7,586 nucleotides of DNA from SZUA-426 sp041666155 (lineage in GTDB: Bacteria; Spirochaetota; Spirochaetia; Treponematales; Breznakiellaceae): contig JBAYHM010000224.1 in assembly GCA_041666155.1 (NCBI GenBank), forward strand, positions 1 to 7,586, written 5' to 3'. Positions 1 through 6,435 of this stretch are shown here, one piece after another (within the stretch, counting starts at the first letter, position 1; each line of letters starts with the position of its first letter). A model generated the notes under the pieces. That model was not told the DNA's origin. It saw only the letters and a program-made list of their open reading frames with translations, and did no database searches. The translations under genes were made by a program, and so were the position numbers.

Positions 1-706
1 CAACGCGGTGAACGCTTGCGGTAGCGGCCGCCGCTTGCCAGGCGTAGATTGCTTGGAAGCTCGCCGTGTTCAGGTGCGCGTCGGCGGTCGCCCCGACGAT
101 GACGCCCGTTCCGTCGGTCTCAAGCGGGTCTTTTGGGCCGACGACGAATATCTTTAGTTTCGCCGCGTCCGTCGGGTAGGCGGTCGCCGCCATCGCGAGG
201 ACGCCGCGCGTCCTCGCGTCCGGCAATAAGGGGTTGCGCGGGCTGAGGAAATCGGAGGGACTCCACGCTTGGCCGTACCCAAAGGCTAGGCGCATAAGAC
301 CCGCTTCCGCATCGAAGGCGTCGCCTTCGATGCGGAAATAAAGCCGTTCCGGCTCAAAGCCGAACGCGTAACCGCTTCCGGTCTCAAAGGGCGAGTCCAG
401 ATCATATGCCTCATCGGCGGCCTCGCTTTCCGCGACTGATAATCCCGTTGCCGCAAAAAGGTTGGCCGCCGCGTAAAAAGTCCCGCGCTCCCCGATTCGC
501 GCCTTGAGACGTAGGTTCGAGTACTGCTCAAAGCCGTAGGAATAGGAGATGCCGCCGCCGTAGTCGGTGCCGGCCATGCCGGTGAGAAGCGCGTCCACCG
601 AGCCCGAGAAATCGATATTGCCGCTTTTTGTCGGCGCGGCGCTGAGATTCAAGGGGGAAAAAGCGACCGCCAAAAGCGCGGCGGCCGCAATTATCGGGCG
701 TTTCAT
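1..706 (-). CDS. Secreted, probable outer-membrane beta-barrel protein (3' end beyond window)
   Basis: The gene starts with ATG at 706-704 and stays open to base 1, giving 235 codons with the C-terminus outside the window. The first 24 residues form a classic signal peptide: KR near the N-terminus, a hydrophobic Ala/Leu core, then LSAA before P25. There is no lipobox Cys. The mature part is rich in Gly, Tyr, Phe and alternating polar and apolar residues (SYSYGFEQYSNLRLKARIG, LYFRIEGDAF), which suits amphipathic beta strands. A segment near residues 136-155 (GLMRLAFGYG, then WSPSDFLSPRNP) resembles the G-R-x-x-W-G-x-G ... SPxDxxxP pattern of several porin-like barrels. Barrel and outer-membrane location are inferences, and no precise family is recognised. 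Its ATG overlaps the LolA-like stop codon (ATGA), and a GAGGA stretch (721-717) 10 nt upstream can serve as ribosome binding site. As last visible gene of the transport operon it may be the outer-membrane partner or a client. Confidence 0.75.
   Translation of the reverse strand, partial: MKRPIIAAAALLAVAFSPLNLSAAPTKSGNIDFSGSVDALLTGMAGTDYGGGISYSYGFEQYSNLRLKARIGERGTFYAAANLFAATGLSVAESEAADEAYDLDSPFETGSGYAFGFEPERLYFRIEGDAFDAEAGLMRLAFGYGQAWSPSDFLSPRNPLLPDARTRGVLAMAATAYPTDAAKLKIFVVGPKDPLETDGTGVIVGATADAHLNTASFQAIYAWQAAAATASVHRV
305..337. repeat. Perfect 15-bp inverted repeat with 3-nt loop inside a gene
   Basis: Bases 305-319 (TTCCGCATCGAAGGC) are exactly the reverse complement of 323-337, separated by GTC. 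The element lies in frame in the outer-membrane protein gene at residues 124-134, with five codons per arm and Asp129 as the loop. The two strands therefore encode nearly the same peptide, FRIEG-D-AFDAE on the gene strand. The mRNA would fold into a very stable hairpin. No T-tract follows on either strand, so it is not a standard intrinsic terminator. Confidence 0.9.
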
Positions 707-1461
707 CGTTCGAGGTTCCTCATGCTGAACTTTGAGTCGGAAATGGCTCCGTCCAAGACTACCTCGTTCATGAGAAAGGTAGTGCGGCTGCCTTTGCGCA
801 GGAGGTCGCGCATTTCCGATTCCACCGGGAAACGTCTGCCGCCGATAGTCTGGGCTTTGTGGAGCGCGTATTCTTTCAGTTTCGCGCCGGAAAGCGCGTA
901 GAGTTCGTAGCGTACCAGATCCCCGGTCGAGCTATCGATCCAGAGTTTCTGCTTAGGGTAGCTTTCCGTTTTCTTTTTCGCGGTCAGGTCCAATATCCAG
1001 GCTTTGCCGTTTTTTAGTTCTTCCGAACCCGAGAGCGCCGGCGTGTACCGCGCTGAAAGAGTCTCGTTGTCGATGGCGTCCTCGTAGCTCATATCCGAGC
1101 CCATCATCGATTCCTTGAGTAGGTGGCCGGAGATGAGCATCACTTCCTCACTGTCCGGCGAATACACGTAGAGGCGGCCTTCTTTTTTAAGGTACTTAGT
1201 CCCTTTGTCTTCGGGATTGAGGAATTCTACGAAGCTGTCCGTTCTCCCCCGGCCGAACGCGACGAATTCCTTCAGGTACCGTTTCCCTTGGTAGTCCACG
1301 ATCATCTGGCCTTTGTAGGAGATGGTTTTGTACACTTCATTGGCATCGATTTTCGCCAATAGGGCCATAGCGTTCGGCTGATCCTGCGCAATGGCCGCCG
1401 CCGCGCCCAAGATGAAAACGGTGAGCGTAATCGCGATTGAATGAAACATTTGTTTTTTCAC
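703..1461 (-). CDS. LolA-like periplasmic outer-membrane lipoprotein-sorting protein
   Basis: This 252-residue protein has a signal peptide (MKKQ, a hydrophobic core at about residues 8-24, cleavage after AIA25) and no lipobox Cys, so it should be soluble in the periplasm. The body matches what I know of the LolA-like family labelled outer membrane lipoprotein-sorting protein (Pfam LolA_like): a repeated antiparallel-sheet pattern, FLNPEDKGTKYL at 80-91, a strand reading GRLYVYSPDSEEV (95-107), the hallmark GSDMSYED at 121-128, and KLWIDSSTGDLVRYE (172-186). Such proteins carry an acylated or hydrophobic ligand in a half-barrel between membranes. The start is GTG, chosen because AGGAGA lies 6 nt upstream and the hydrophobic leader begins at once. 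It lies 3 nt after the second permease gene and shares ATGA with the outer-membrane protein gene. This suggests it receives cargo from the adjacent ABC complex. The cargo is unknown. Confidence 0.88.
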   Translation of the reverse strand: MKKQMFHSIAITLTVFILGAAAAIAQDQPNAMALLAKIDANEVYKTISYKGQMIVDYQGKRYLKEFVAFGRGRTDSFVEFLNPEDKGTKYLKKEGRLYVYSPDSEEVMLISGHLLKESMMGSDMSYEDAIDNETLSARYTPALSGSEELKNGKAWILDLTAKKKTESYPKQKLWIDSSTGDLVRYELYALSGAKLKEYALHKAQTIGGRRFPVESEMRDLLRKGSRTTFLMNEVVLDGAISDSKFSMRNLER

Positions 1462-1464
1462 GGT

Positions 1465-2739
1465 CTATCTCCTTAGGGCTTCCACCGGTTCGATGAACGC
1501 GCTTTTGAGCGATGGAATGAGCGTGCACGCCGCCGACACCGCGACACCGAATACAAATCCGCCGGCTACGATACCGGGTGAAAACTTGATGAAAATTGTG
1601 CTGGAGATGGGCATGTCCTTCATGCCGCCGCCGGTGAAGAACTCCAGGTCCAAGGGGAACAGCGATCCGATATAGCTGGCCGCTCCGCCGACCGCGCAGC
1701 CGATGAGGGCGCCGAAAATGCTCAAGTAAACCGCCTCGAAAAAGAACACCGATACGATTTCCCGACGAGTCATGCCGAGGGCTCCCATCATGCCGATTTC
1801 CTTGATGCGTTCGTGGATGACCATGAGCACCGTATTGATGATGAGGAAACTCGCGACAACCTGGAAAACGCCGAAGATGATGAAATATAGAAAAGTGCTT
1901 TGTTGGAGCATCGCCACCCAATAATTGTCCCGCCATTCGCGCACGAAGTTTCCTTTTCCCACCAGCGCACCGATGTCGGTTTTGATCGCCGCCGACCATG
2001 ACGCGTTGTCGGCGTACACGAACAACTGCTGCGTTCCCTGTCCCAGGACAAGGATCTTTTGCAGCTTATCGAAGGGCACTATGATCACGTCCTCGTCGTA
2101 TTTTCGGTAATCGAACTCGAAGACGCCGACGATTGTCGGGTTGAAGTATTTGTCTGAAAATTGGGCCGAGACGGTTTTAAGCGGAAGCTTGTCCCCGATC
2201 TTCAGCCCCATTTTACGGGCAAGGATCGAACCGATGGCGCATTCGGCTTCTCCCTTCTTCGGATAGCGGCCGTCCTTCAATCCGTCGTCCCGGTCGGTCA
2301 GGTTGAAAATGTTCACCTTCAGTTCTTTCTCAACGTCGATGCCCCACAGGAGCGCGTGTTTTACCGTGCTGTCGAAGAGCGTCGCGTAACTCGTGATGCG
2401 AGGCAACGCCGCCCTCACGTGCGGCAGTTTTTCAATATTATCGATAAGTTCCTGGGCGTTTCGCCCGTCGGCGACAGGATACTGTACCGGGAAATACTCC
2501 TTGTCGCGCTCAAAGCCCGCGGCAACGATGTTGACGTGGCCGGTCTCGTAGGTTCTCACGACTTCCTCGATACCGTCTATCATTCCTTCCATCCACGCCT
2601 GCATGAAAATGTTGAAGAATACCGCGATGGCGATAGCCGTCACGCAGAGCGCCGTCCGTCTTCCGTTGCGCCAAATATTCCGGTACGCAATCGTCATGAG
2701 CGCCGAAAGCCCCCCGTTTTTCTGTTCGTTGGTTTTCAT
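1465..2739 (-). CDS. FtsX-type ABC transporter permease (second permease, LolC/LolE/MacB-like)
   Basis: With the ATG at 2739 the protein is 424 residues long. The layout is that of MacB/LolCE permeases: a cytoplasmic N-terminus with AYRNIWRNGRRTAL (18-31), TM1 at about 29-50, a large periplasmic domain at about 51-280, then three helices (about 282-307, 331-358, 388-412). Between TM2 and TM3 sits the coupling segment HERIKEIGMMGALGMTRREI (309-328), the strongest family signature. The protein ends with FIEPVEALRR. An in-frame TTG at 2757 would add six residues and overlap the previous gene, but its upstream sequence has no well-placed ribosome binding site. The ATG has GAGG 8 nt upstream. It probably pairs with the other, clearly different permease and the ATPase to make a heteromeric extractor of lipid or lipoprotein from the inner membrane. 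The substrate is inferred only from the LolA-like neighbour. Confidence 0.9.
   Translation of the reverse strand: MKTNEQKNGGLSALMTIAYRNIWRNGRRTALCVTAIAIAVFFNIFMQAWMEGMIDGIEEVVRTYETGHVNIVAAGFERDKEYFPVQYPVADGRNAQELIDNIEKLPHVRAALPRITSYATLFDSTVKHALLWGIDVEKELKVNIFNLTDRDDGLKDGRYPKKGEAECAIGSILARKMGLKIGDKLPLKTVSAQFSDKYFNPTIVGVFEFDYRKYDEDVIIVPFDKLQKILVLGQGTQQLFVYADNASWSAAIKTDIGALVGKGNFVREWRDNYWVAMLQQSTFLYFIIFGVFQVVASFLIINTVLMVIHERIKEIGMMGALGMTRREIVSVFFFEAVYLSIFGALIGCAVGGAASYIGSLFPLDLEFFTGGGMKDMPISSTIFIKFSPGIVAGGFVFGVAVSAACTLIPSLKSAFIEPVEALRR
1468..1473 (-). promoter_or_regulatory. Ribosome binding site of the LolA-like gene, built from the permease's last codons
   Basis: AGGAGA lies 6 nt before the GTG at 1461-1459. 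It is formed by the final two Arg codons (AGG AGA) of the upstream permease, directly before its TAG. This placement supports the GTG start and implies that ribosomes ending the permease restart here. Confidence 0.75.
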
Positions 2740-2747
2740 TGCGTCAA

Positions 2748-2751
2748 CCTC
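2748..2751 (-). promoter_or_regulatory. Ribosome binding site deciding the start of the second permease
   Basis: GAGG, part of TGAGG that includes the stop codon of the upstream permease, lies 8 nt before the ATG at 2739-2737. The competing TTG at 2757-2755 has only a weak AGG one base away, so the ATG is preferred. Confidence 0.55.
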
Positions 2752-4240
2752 ACTCAAACCTGAGCGAATCGGTGACGGGCATTTTTAGCGCCCGCAAGGT
2801 CGGAGGAATCGCGGAGGCCGCGGAAAGAATGGTCGCGACGACGCCCGACAAAATGATCACCAGAGGGTTCCATGCCGAACGGAAATAGGCGACGATCCGG
2901 TACCCGTAATCTCCCGACATTTCCTTGGACATCGCCGAGTAATCGATCCCGTAGACAACCATGGGAATGTTGATGAGGCATCCGATCAGTATGCCGATTA
3001 TCGAGCCGATAGCCCCGATGCAGCCGGCCTCAATAACGTAGGCCAGCAGCACCTGGGAGTCGGTCATTCCGAGCGCGCGGAGCATGCCCGTCTCCTTGGT
3101 TCGTTCGAGAATAGCCATCAGCATTGTGTTCGCGATGCCGATGAAGGATAGAATGAAGAGCATGATGATCATTATTCGTGAAGTCACGTTGTCCTGGGCC
3201 GATGCCGCAAAATAATCGCCCGTGTAGTCTTTCCACCCGCGCAATGCGAGCTCTGTCGGCAACGCGCTACCGAGGGCCGTTAGAATCCTTTCGGGTGTTT
3301 CCTTGCCTTGCGGCAGCACGGAATCCTTCGCGTCGGAAGCGCGGATCAGGATCTCGGTGACCTTGCCGCCGAGCATCATGCCCGACTCGTCCTGCAGCGC
3401 GTCTATTGGGAGGTAGGCGACGTTCGCGTTCGTTTTCGGATTCGGTGAATTGATCACGCCTACCACGGTCGCGTCGATCAGCTGGTTGACGTGGCGGATA
3501 GCGCCGGGTTTGTCCGCATCCTTCATATCGATGACGGTCGATATCCTCACTGTCATACGGCCGGTGGCCGCGAGCAGTTTCCAGAGCCGGTCCCGATCCG
3601 CGGCGTTCCCATCCTTTTTGACGGACAGGGTGCCGTCGGTGTTTTCCGTGTAAAAGCTCCGTACAAACGCCGCCTCTTCTTCATTTGTCGCGGCGCCCAG
3701 GATTTCCGAGTCAAACTCGGCTTTTTCGGGGCGTTCGGGGATGCCGATGCGGAGTTTCGCGGCTGAAAGTGTTCCCACGGCGATCTCACGCTTACCCGGT
3801 TCCGGGAACCGGCCCGCTTCAATGTAGGGGACGTAGCGCAGGAGCTTCGCTTCTTTAACGGGGTCAACGGCGTTGAAGACCATCGGCGCGGTGCCTTCCC
3901 GTGAATACAGGGTACCGGAGAACACGAAGCGGGGCGCCGAATCGTAACCGGCGGCAGTCAATTTCGCGGAAAGCTCCTCGGCTCCCGTGAAGCTTTCGTA
4001 CATGGGAAGCTCGTCCTTCTTGGCAAAGTAGGCATTCGTCTGGATCTTGGCGGCGCCCGTCTCGTAGGAGACGATGTTGCGCCGCGATTCCAGGTTCATG
4101 CCCAAGAGCCAGCCATCGATAAAGATATAAAGGGCGACGCTGATGGCTACCGCCGTCGTCGTGATGATCGTTTTTACCCGATGGCGCCCCAGGTTCCGCA
4201 GCGCCATGAGCGCGATGTCGCGGACGGTCGAGTCCTTCAT
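2750..4240 (-). CDS. FtsX-type ABC transporter permease (first permease, LolC/LolE/MacB-like)
   Basis: This 496-residue protein has the four-helix FtsX layout: LRNLGRHRVKTIITT at 14-28, TM1 at about 23-46, a long periplasmic region at about 47-352, then helices at about 355-376, 400-428 and 459-482. The coupling helix ERTKETGMLRALGMTDSQV (379-397) is canonical. The C-terminus reads RALKMPVTDSLRFE. The protein is about 70 residues longer than its neighbour. Most of the excess lies in the periplasmic domain, around residues 165-250, a charged stretch (EKAEFDSEIL, TNEEEAAFVRSF, KKDGNAADRDR) without a clear counterpart in the paralogue. The ATG overlaps the ATPase stop codon (ATGA), with AGGAGA 7 nt upstream inside the ATPase gene. 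The family and operon order suggest a LolCDE- or MacB-like complex. A role in antibiotic or peptide efflux cannot be excluded, but the LolA-like gene favours lipoprotein or lipid transport. Confidence 0.9.
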   Translation of the reverse strand: MKDSTVRDIALMALRNLGRHRVKTIITTTAVAISVALYIFIDGWLLGMNLESRRNIVSYETGAAKIQTNAYFAKKDELPMYESFTGAEELSAKLTAAGYDSAPRFVFSGTLYSREGTAPMVFNAVDPVKEAKLLRYVPYIEAGRFPEPGKREIAVGTLSAAKLRIGIPERPEKAEFDSEILGAATNEEEAAFVRSFYTENTDGTLSVKKDGNAADRDRLWKLLAATGRMTVRISTVIDMKDADKPGAIRHVNQLIDATVVGVINSPNPKTNANVAYLPIDALQDESGMMLGGKVTEILIRASDAKDSVLPQGKETPERILTALGSALPTELALRGWKDYTGDYFAASAQDNVTSRIMIIMLFILSFIGIANTMLMAILERTKETGMLRALGMTDSQVLLAYVIEAGCIGAIGSIIGILIGCLINIPMVVYGIDYSAMSKEMSGDYGYRIVAYFRSAWNPLVIILSGVVATILSAASAIPPTLRALKMPVTDSLRFE

Positions 4241-4920
4241 TTTCTCATCTCCTCGGCGACCATCCCGTCTCTGAGCATGACAAGCCGACGGGCATAATCC
4301 ATGACCATTTTGTCGTGGGTGGAAAAAATGAAGGTAGTGCCCACATTCTTGTTGAGGGCCAGCATGAGTTCCAGTATTTCCATGCCCGTTTTGGAATCCA
4401 GGTTCGCCGTCGGTTCGTCGGCCAGAATGAGCGCAGGCTTCTTCACCAGCGCGCGGGCGATGGCCACTCGCTGCTGTTGGCCGCCGGACATCTCTTTCGG
4501 CCTTCTGTTGCCGTAGCCGCCCAGACCCACTTCCTCAAGCGCCCGCAATCCGCTTTCCCGCGCCTCTTTCTTGTCGGCGCCCAGAAGCGTGAGCGGCAGC
4601 GACACGTTTTCCAAAGCCGAGAGCACGGGAATGAGATTGTATGCCTGGAAAATAAAACCGATGCTGCGCCTTCGGAGCAGCGCGAGTTCCTTGCGCGTTC
4701 GTGAGGCCACGTCGTTGCCCGCGACCGTGATCGTCCCGGAGGTCGGCGCGTCCAGGCAGCCGACCAGATGCAGGAAGGTCGATTTTCCGCTGCCCGACGG
4801 ACCGGCCACCGCCGCGAATTCGCCGGCCTCAAAGGAGAGGCTCACCCCTTGGAGGGCGTGTACGGTCAAGCCGTTAAGCGCATAATCCTTAACCAGGTTC
4901 TTGGTTTCAACGACCGTCAT
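4237..4920 (-). CDS. ABC transporter ATP-binding protein, LolD/MacB family
   Basis: The 227-residue length is typical of LolD/FtsE-type ATPases. All catalytic elements are intact: Walker A GPSGSGKST (40-48), Q-loop Gln92 in FIFQAYNLIPVLSALENV, signature MSGGQQQR (144-151), Walker B ALILADEP with catalytic Glu169, D-loop NLDS (173-176) and switch His202 in STHD. The phrases YNLIPVLSALENVSLPL and ADEPTANLDS are characteristic of the LolD/MacB/YtrE group. It should power the two permeases encoded directly downstream, acting by mechanotransmission at the inner face of the cytoplasmic membrane. The ATG lies 14 nt inside the end of the slipin gene and has a strong AAGGAGG (4933-4927) 6 nt upstream, itself within slipin codons. 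The overlap implies coupled translation of slipin and ATPase, unusual company for this ATPase family. Confidence 0.96.
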   Translation of the reverse strand: MTVVETKNLVKDYALNGLTVHALQGVSLSFEAGEFAAVAGPSGSGKSTFLHLVGCLDAPTSGTITVAGNDVASRTRKELALLRRRSIGFIFQAYNLIPVLSALENVSLPLTLLGADKKEARESGLRALEEVGLGGYGNRRPKEMSGGQQQRVAIARALVKKPALILADEPTANLDSKTGMEILELMLALNKNVGTTFIFSTHDKMVMDYARRLVMLRDGMVAEEMRK

Positions 4921-6004
4921 CGTGTGCCTCCTTCGCCTCGCGGCGCGTCTCGTTGAGCGCCTGTAGACCGAACAGATCCTTCGATTTCAGTTCTTCGGTG
5001 ATCGAATTGGGCACCAGCATCATCGAATTGCCCGCTTTGAGGCCTTCATTTAAAACGGAGAGGCTTTTCAGCTTCATCGCCGTTTCGTTCGTAGCGTAAA
5101 TCTTCGCCGCTTCCTCGAACTTTTTGGCGATCTCAATTTCCGCTTCCGCCAGAAGTATTCGTCCTTTTTTCTCCCGTTCCGCCTGAGCCAGCCGGCTGAG
5201 GGAATCCTGCAGCGCGTCGGGGATCTGGATATCGGTTATTTCGATATGTTGGACCGTGATGCCCCATTCGGTAGTCTTCGCGTCAACTTCGGCCCGTATC
5301 TGTTCTTCTATCACGTCGCCTTGTTCAAGGAAAACGGAAAGGTCATTCTTGCTCACCGCGTTTCGCAGGGCAGTCTTGGAAGACAGTACGACGGCTTCCT
5401 CGTAATCCTGAACTTCGCACACCGCCTTCTCGGCGTCCCAAACCAGCCAGAAACAGAGCGCGTCCACGGTTACCGTCACTGAATCCCGCGTCAGCGTTGT
5501 TTCAGCGGCGAAGTCCGTGACTCGGATACGCAGGTCCACCGTTTTCGCGACGCGGTCGGCAAAAGGGATGACCATGAAAAGTCCCGGTCCCCGCACGCGA
5601 TGGAAGACGCCGAAGCGGAGAATGATTGCCCGCTCCCATTCTTCCAGCTTCTGTACCGCCGGAGCCAGAAGCACGCCCGCTCCCGCGAAGGCGACTATGA
5701 GACCTGATTCCGCCGATCGCCATACCGCCGCGGCGATCGCGATGAGAATCAGAAGTTTCGCGGCCACGAGCCAGCGCGGGAAAAAGGCCATCACCGCGGT
5801 CGTGCACAGGGGCGCCGCGAGGATGGCAACGAAATCGATAGGGGCGGGGACCGTACCGGCTATCAAACGCGCGGCTATGGTGAAAAGAACGAGCGTAAGG
5901 AGCAAGCCGATGCCGACGGAATTTACGGAGAAGTCTTTTCTCCATTCATTTTTGGGCGGATTCTTAATGAGCGGAGATGATTCCTTTTTCTTGAAAAGCC
6001 ACAC
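4907..6004 (-). CDS. Slipin/stomatin-like SPFH (band 7) protein with an extended membrane N-terminus
   Basis: From the GTG at 6004 the protein has 365 residues. Residue numbers here count from an in-frame TTG at 6010, two codons upstream. The SPFH domain starts near 123 (EEWERAIILRFG, VRGPGLFMVIPF) and continues with TTLTRDSVTVTVDA (171-184), a long stretch ending in EQIRAEVDAKTTEWGI, then DIQIPDALQ. An Ala/Glu/Lys-rich coiled coil follows at about 268-310 (SRLAQAEREKKG, LLAEAEIEIAKKFEEAAK). These are hallmarks of prokaryotic slipins, which oligomerise into membrane-microdomain scaffolds. Typical members have about 250-260 residues and one short N-terminal membrane hairpin. Here roughly 110 extra residues contain three or four hydrophobic segments (about 32-51, 57-77, 80-97, 102-119). 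No NfeD partner gene, the usual neighbour of slipins, lies in the window. The gene sits between a repressor and an ABC transporter, hinting at organising or quality-controlling that transporter. Confidence 0.9.
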   Translation of the reverse strand: MWLFKKKESSPLIKNPPKNEWRKDFSVNSVGIGLLLTLVLFTIAARLIAGTVPAPIDFVAILAAPLCTTAVMAFFPRWLVAAKLLILIAIAAAVWRSAESGLIVAFAGAGVLLAPAVQKLEEWERAIILRFGVFHRVRGPGLFMVIPFADRVAKTVDLRIRVTDFAAETTLTRDSVTVTVDALCFWLVWDAEKAVCEVQDYEEAVVLSSKTALRNAVSKNDLSVFLEQGDVIEEQIRAEVDAKTTEWGITVQHIEITDIQIPDALQDSLSRLAQAEREKKGRILLAEAEIEIAKKFEEAAKIYATNETAMKLKSLSVLNEGLKAGNSMMLVPNSITEELKSKDLFGLQALNETRREAKEAHDDGR

Positions 6005-6006
6005 TT

Positions 6007-6405
6007 TCAATCCTCCTTGAAGTCCCGGACAAGTTCGATCATTTCCGCTCTGTTCGCTCCGAGCGCTTCCATTTCACGCACAAACCGGGCAACGCGCTCG
6101 GCCAGCTTTTTCGATCGTTCAAATTCTTCCACTGCTGGTTTCTTGTCGGAAACGTAGGTGCCGCTGCCGACCTGCGTAACGACAAATCCCCTGATTTCCA
6201 GTTCGCCGTACGCTTTCGCGATGGTGTTGGGATTGATCTTCAGCTCTATGGCGAGCGATCGGATCGTGGGCAGACGATCCCCCCTATCCAGCTTCCGAGC
6301 CAGTATCGCGTGCTCGATTTGTTGGATGATCTGGCGGTAGAACGGCACTCCGCTCGCCGCGTCCAAAGAAAACCGCATTCCTCGTTCGCTCATTGTACTA
6401 TTCAT
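6007..6405 (-). CDS. GntR-family transcriptional regulator, YtrA subfamily
   Basis: This 132-residue protein has the size and layout of YtrA-type GntR repressors. A winged helix-turn-helix occupies about residues 12-86 (PFYRQIIQQIEHAI, LDRGDRLPTIRSLAIEL, INPNTIAKAYGELEIRGFV, VGSGTYV), followed by a short helical tail (about 91-128) used for dimerisation and not a ligand-binding domain. YtrA-type regulators commonly head operons for ABC transporters; Bacillus subtilis YtrA controls one induced by cell-wall antibiotics. Being first in this operon and covered by its own candidate operator, it most likely represses itself and the six genes downstream. The first ATG (6405) has no ribosome binding site and lies almost at the predicted transcription start. 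A second ATG at 6393 (Met5) is also possible and likewise lacks a clear ribosome binding site. Confidence 0.92.
   Translation of the reverse strand: MNSTMSERGMRFSLDAASGVPFYRQIIQQIEHAILARKLDRGDRLPTIRSLAIELKINPNTIAKAYGELEIRGFVVTQVGSGTYVSDKKPAVEEFERSKKLAERVARFVREMEALGANRAEMIELVRDFKED
6012..6017 (-). promoter_or_regulatory. Ribosome binding site deciding the slipin start (GTG, not TTG)
   Basis: AGGAGG lies in the last codons of the repressor gene. It is 7 nt from the GTG at 6004-6002 but only 1 nt from the TTG at 6010-6008, so the GTG is the likelier start. The TTG would instead form a TTGA overlap with the repressor stop codon. Confidence 0.7.
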
Positions 6406-6435
6406 CTAGTACAATGCTAATTGAACTAGTACAAT
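6391..6435. promoter_or_regulatory. Candidate repressor operator: three copies of TAGTACAAT
   Basis: CATTGTACTA at 6391-6400 and TAGTACAATG at 6407-6416 form a perfect 10-bp inverted repeat with a 6-bp spacer. A further CTAGTACAAT at 6426-6435 directly repeats 6406-6415 at a 20-bp pitch, close to two helical turns. The last copy is embedded in an imperfect palindrome centred on ACTAGT (6421-6434, two mismatched positions). The copies cover the promoter spacer, the -10/start region and the beginning of the repressor gene, the expected place for autorepression. Binding by the adjacent GntR protein is inference. Confidence 0.8.

Noticed and set aside
2740..2757. TTG start six codons upstream for the second permease
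   Set aside because: Its upstream sequence has only an AGG one base away. The ATG at 2739 has GAGG at 8 nt and gives a minimal intergenic gap.
2161..2763. 200-codon open frame on the plus strand
   Set aside because: It lies antisense to a clearly conserved FtsX permease, has a low-complexity composition and no family motif. It is a shadow of the GC-biased codon pattern.
3706..3726. CCGAGT-CAA-ACTCGG hairpin followed by TTTTT on the plus strand, like an intrinsic terminator
   Set aside because: The stem has only 6 bp, it lies antisense within the first permease gene, and no plus-strand transcript is expected there. The palindrome can arise from codons alone.
3796..3812. 17-bp palindrome CCGGTTCC-G-GGAACCGG
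   Set aside because: An 8-bp arm is not rare enough in a window this long. It lies inside the permease coding region, with no second copy noticed and no regulatory context.
5517..6020. Plus-strand open frame of 167 codons opposite the slipin N-terminus
   Set aside because: Its composition is Arg/Ser/Thr-rich as expected from the reverse of hydrophobic codons. The minus-strand frame has a convincing SPFH domain.
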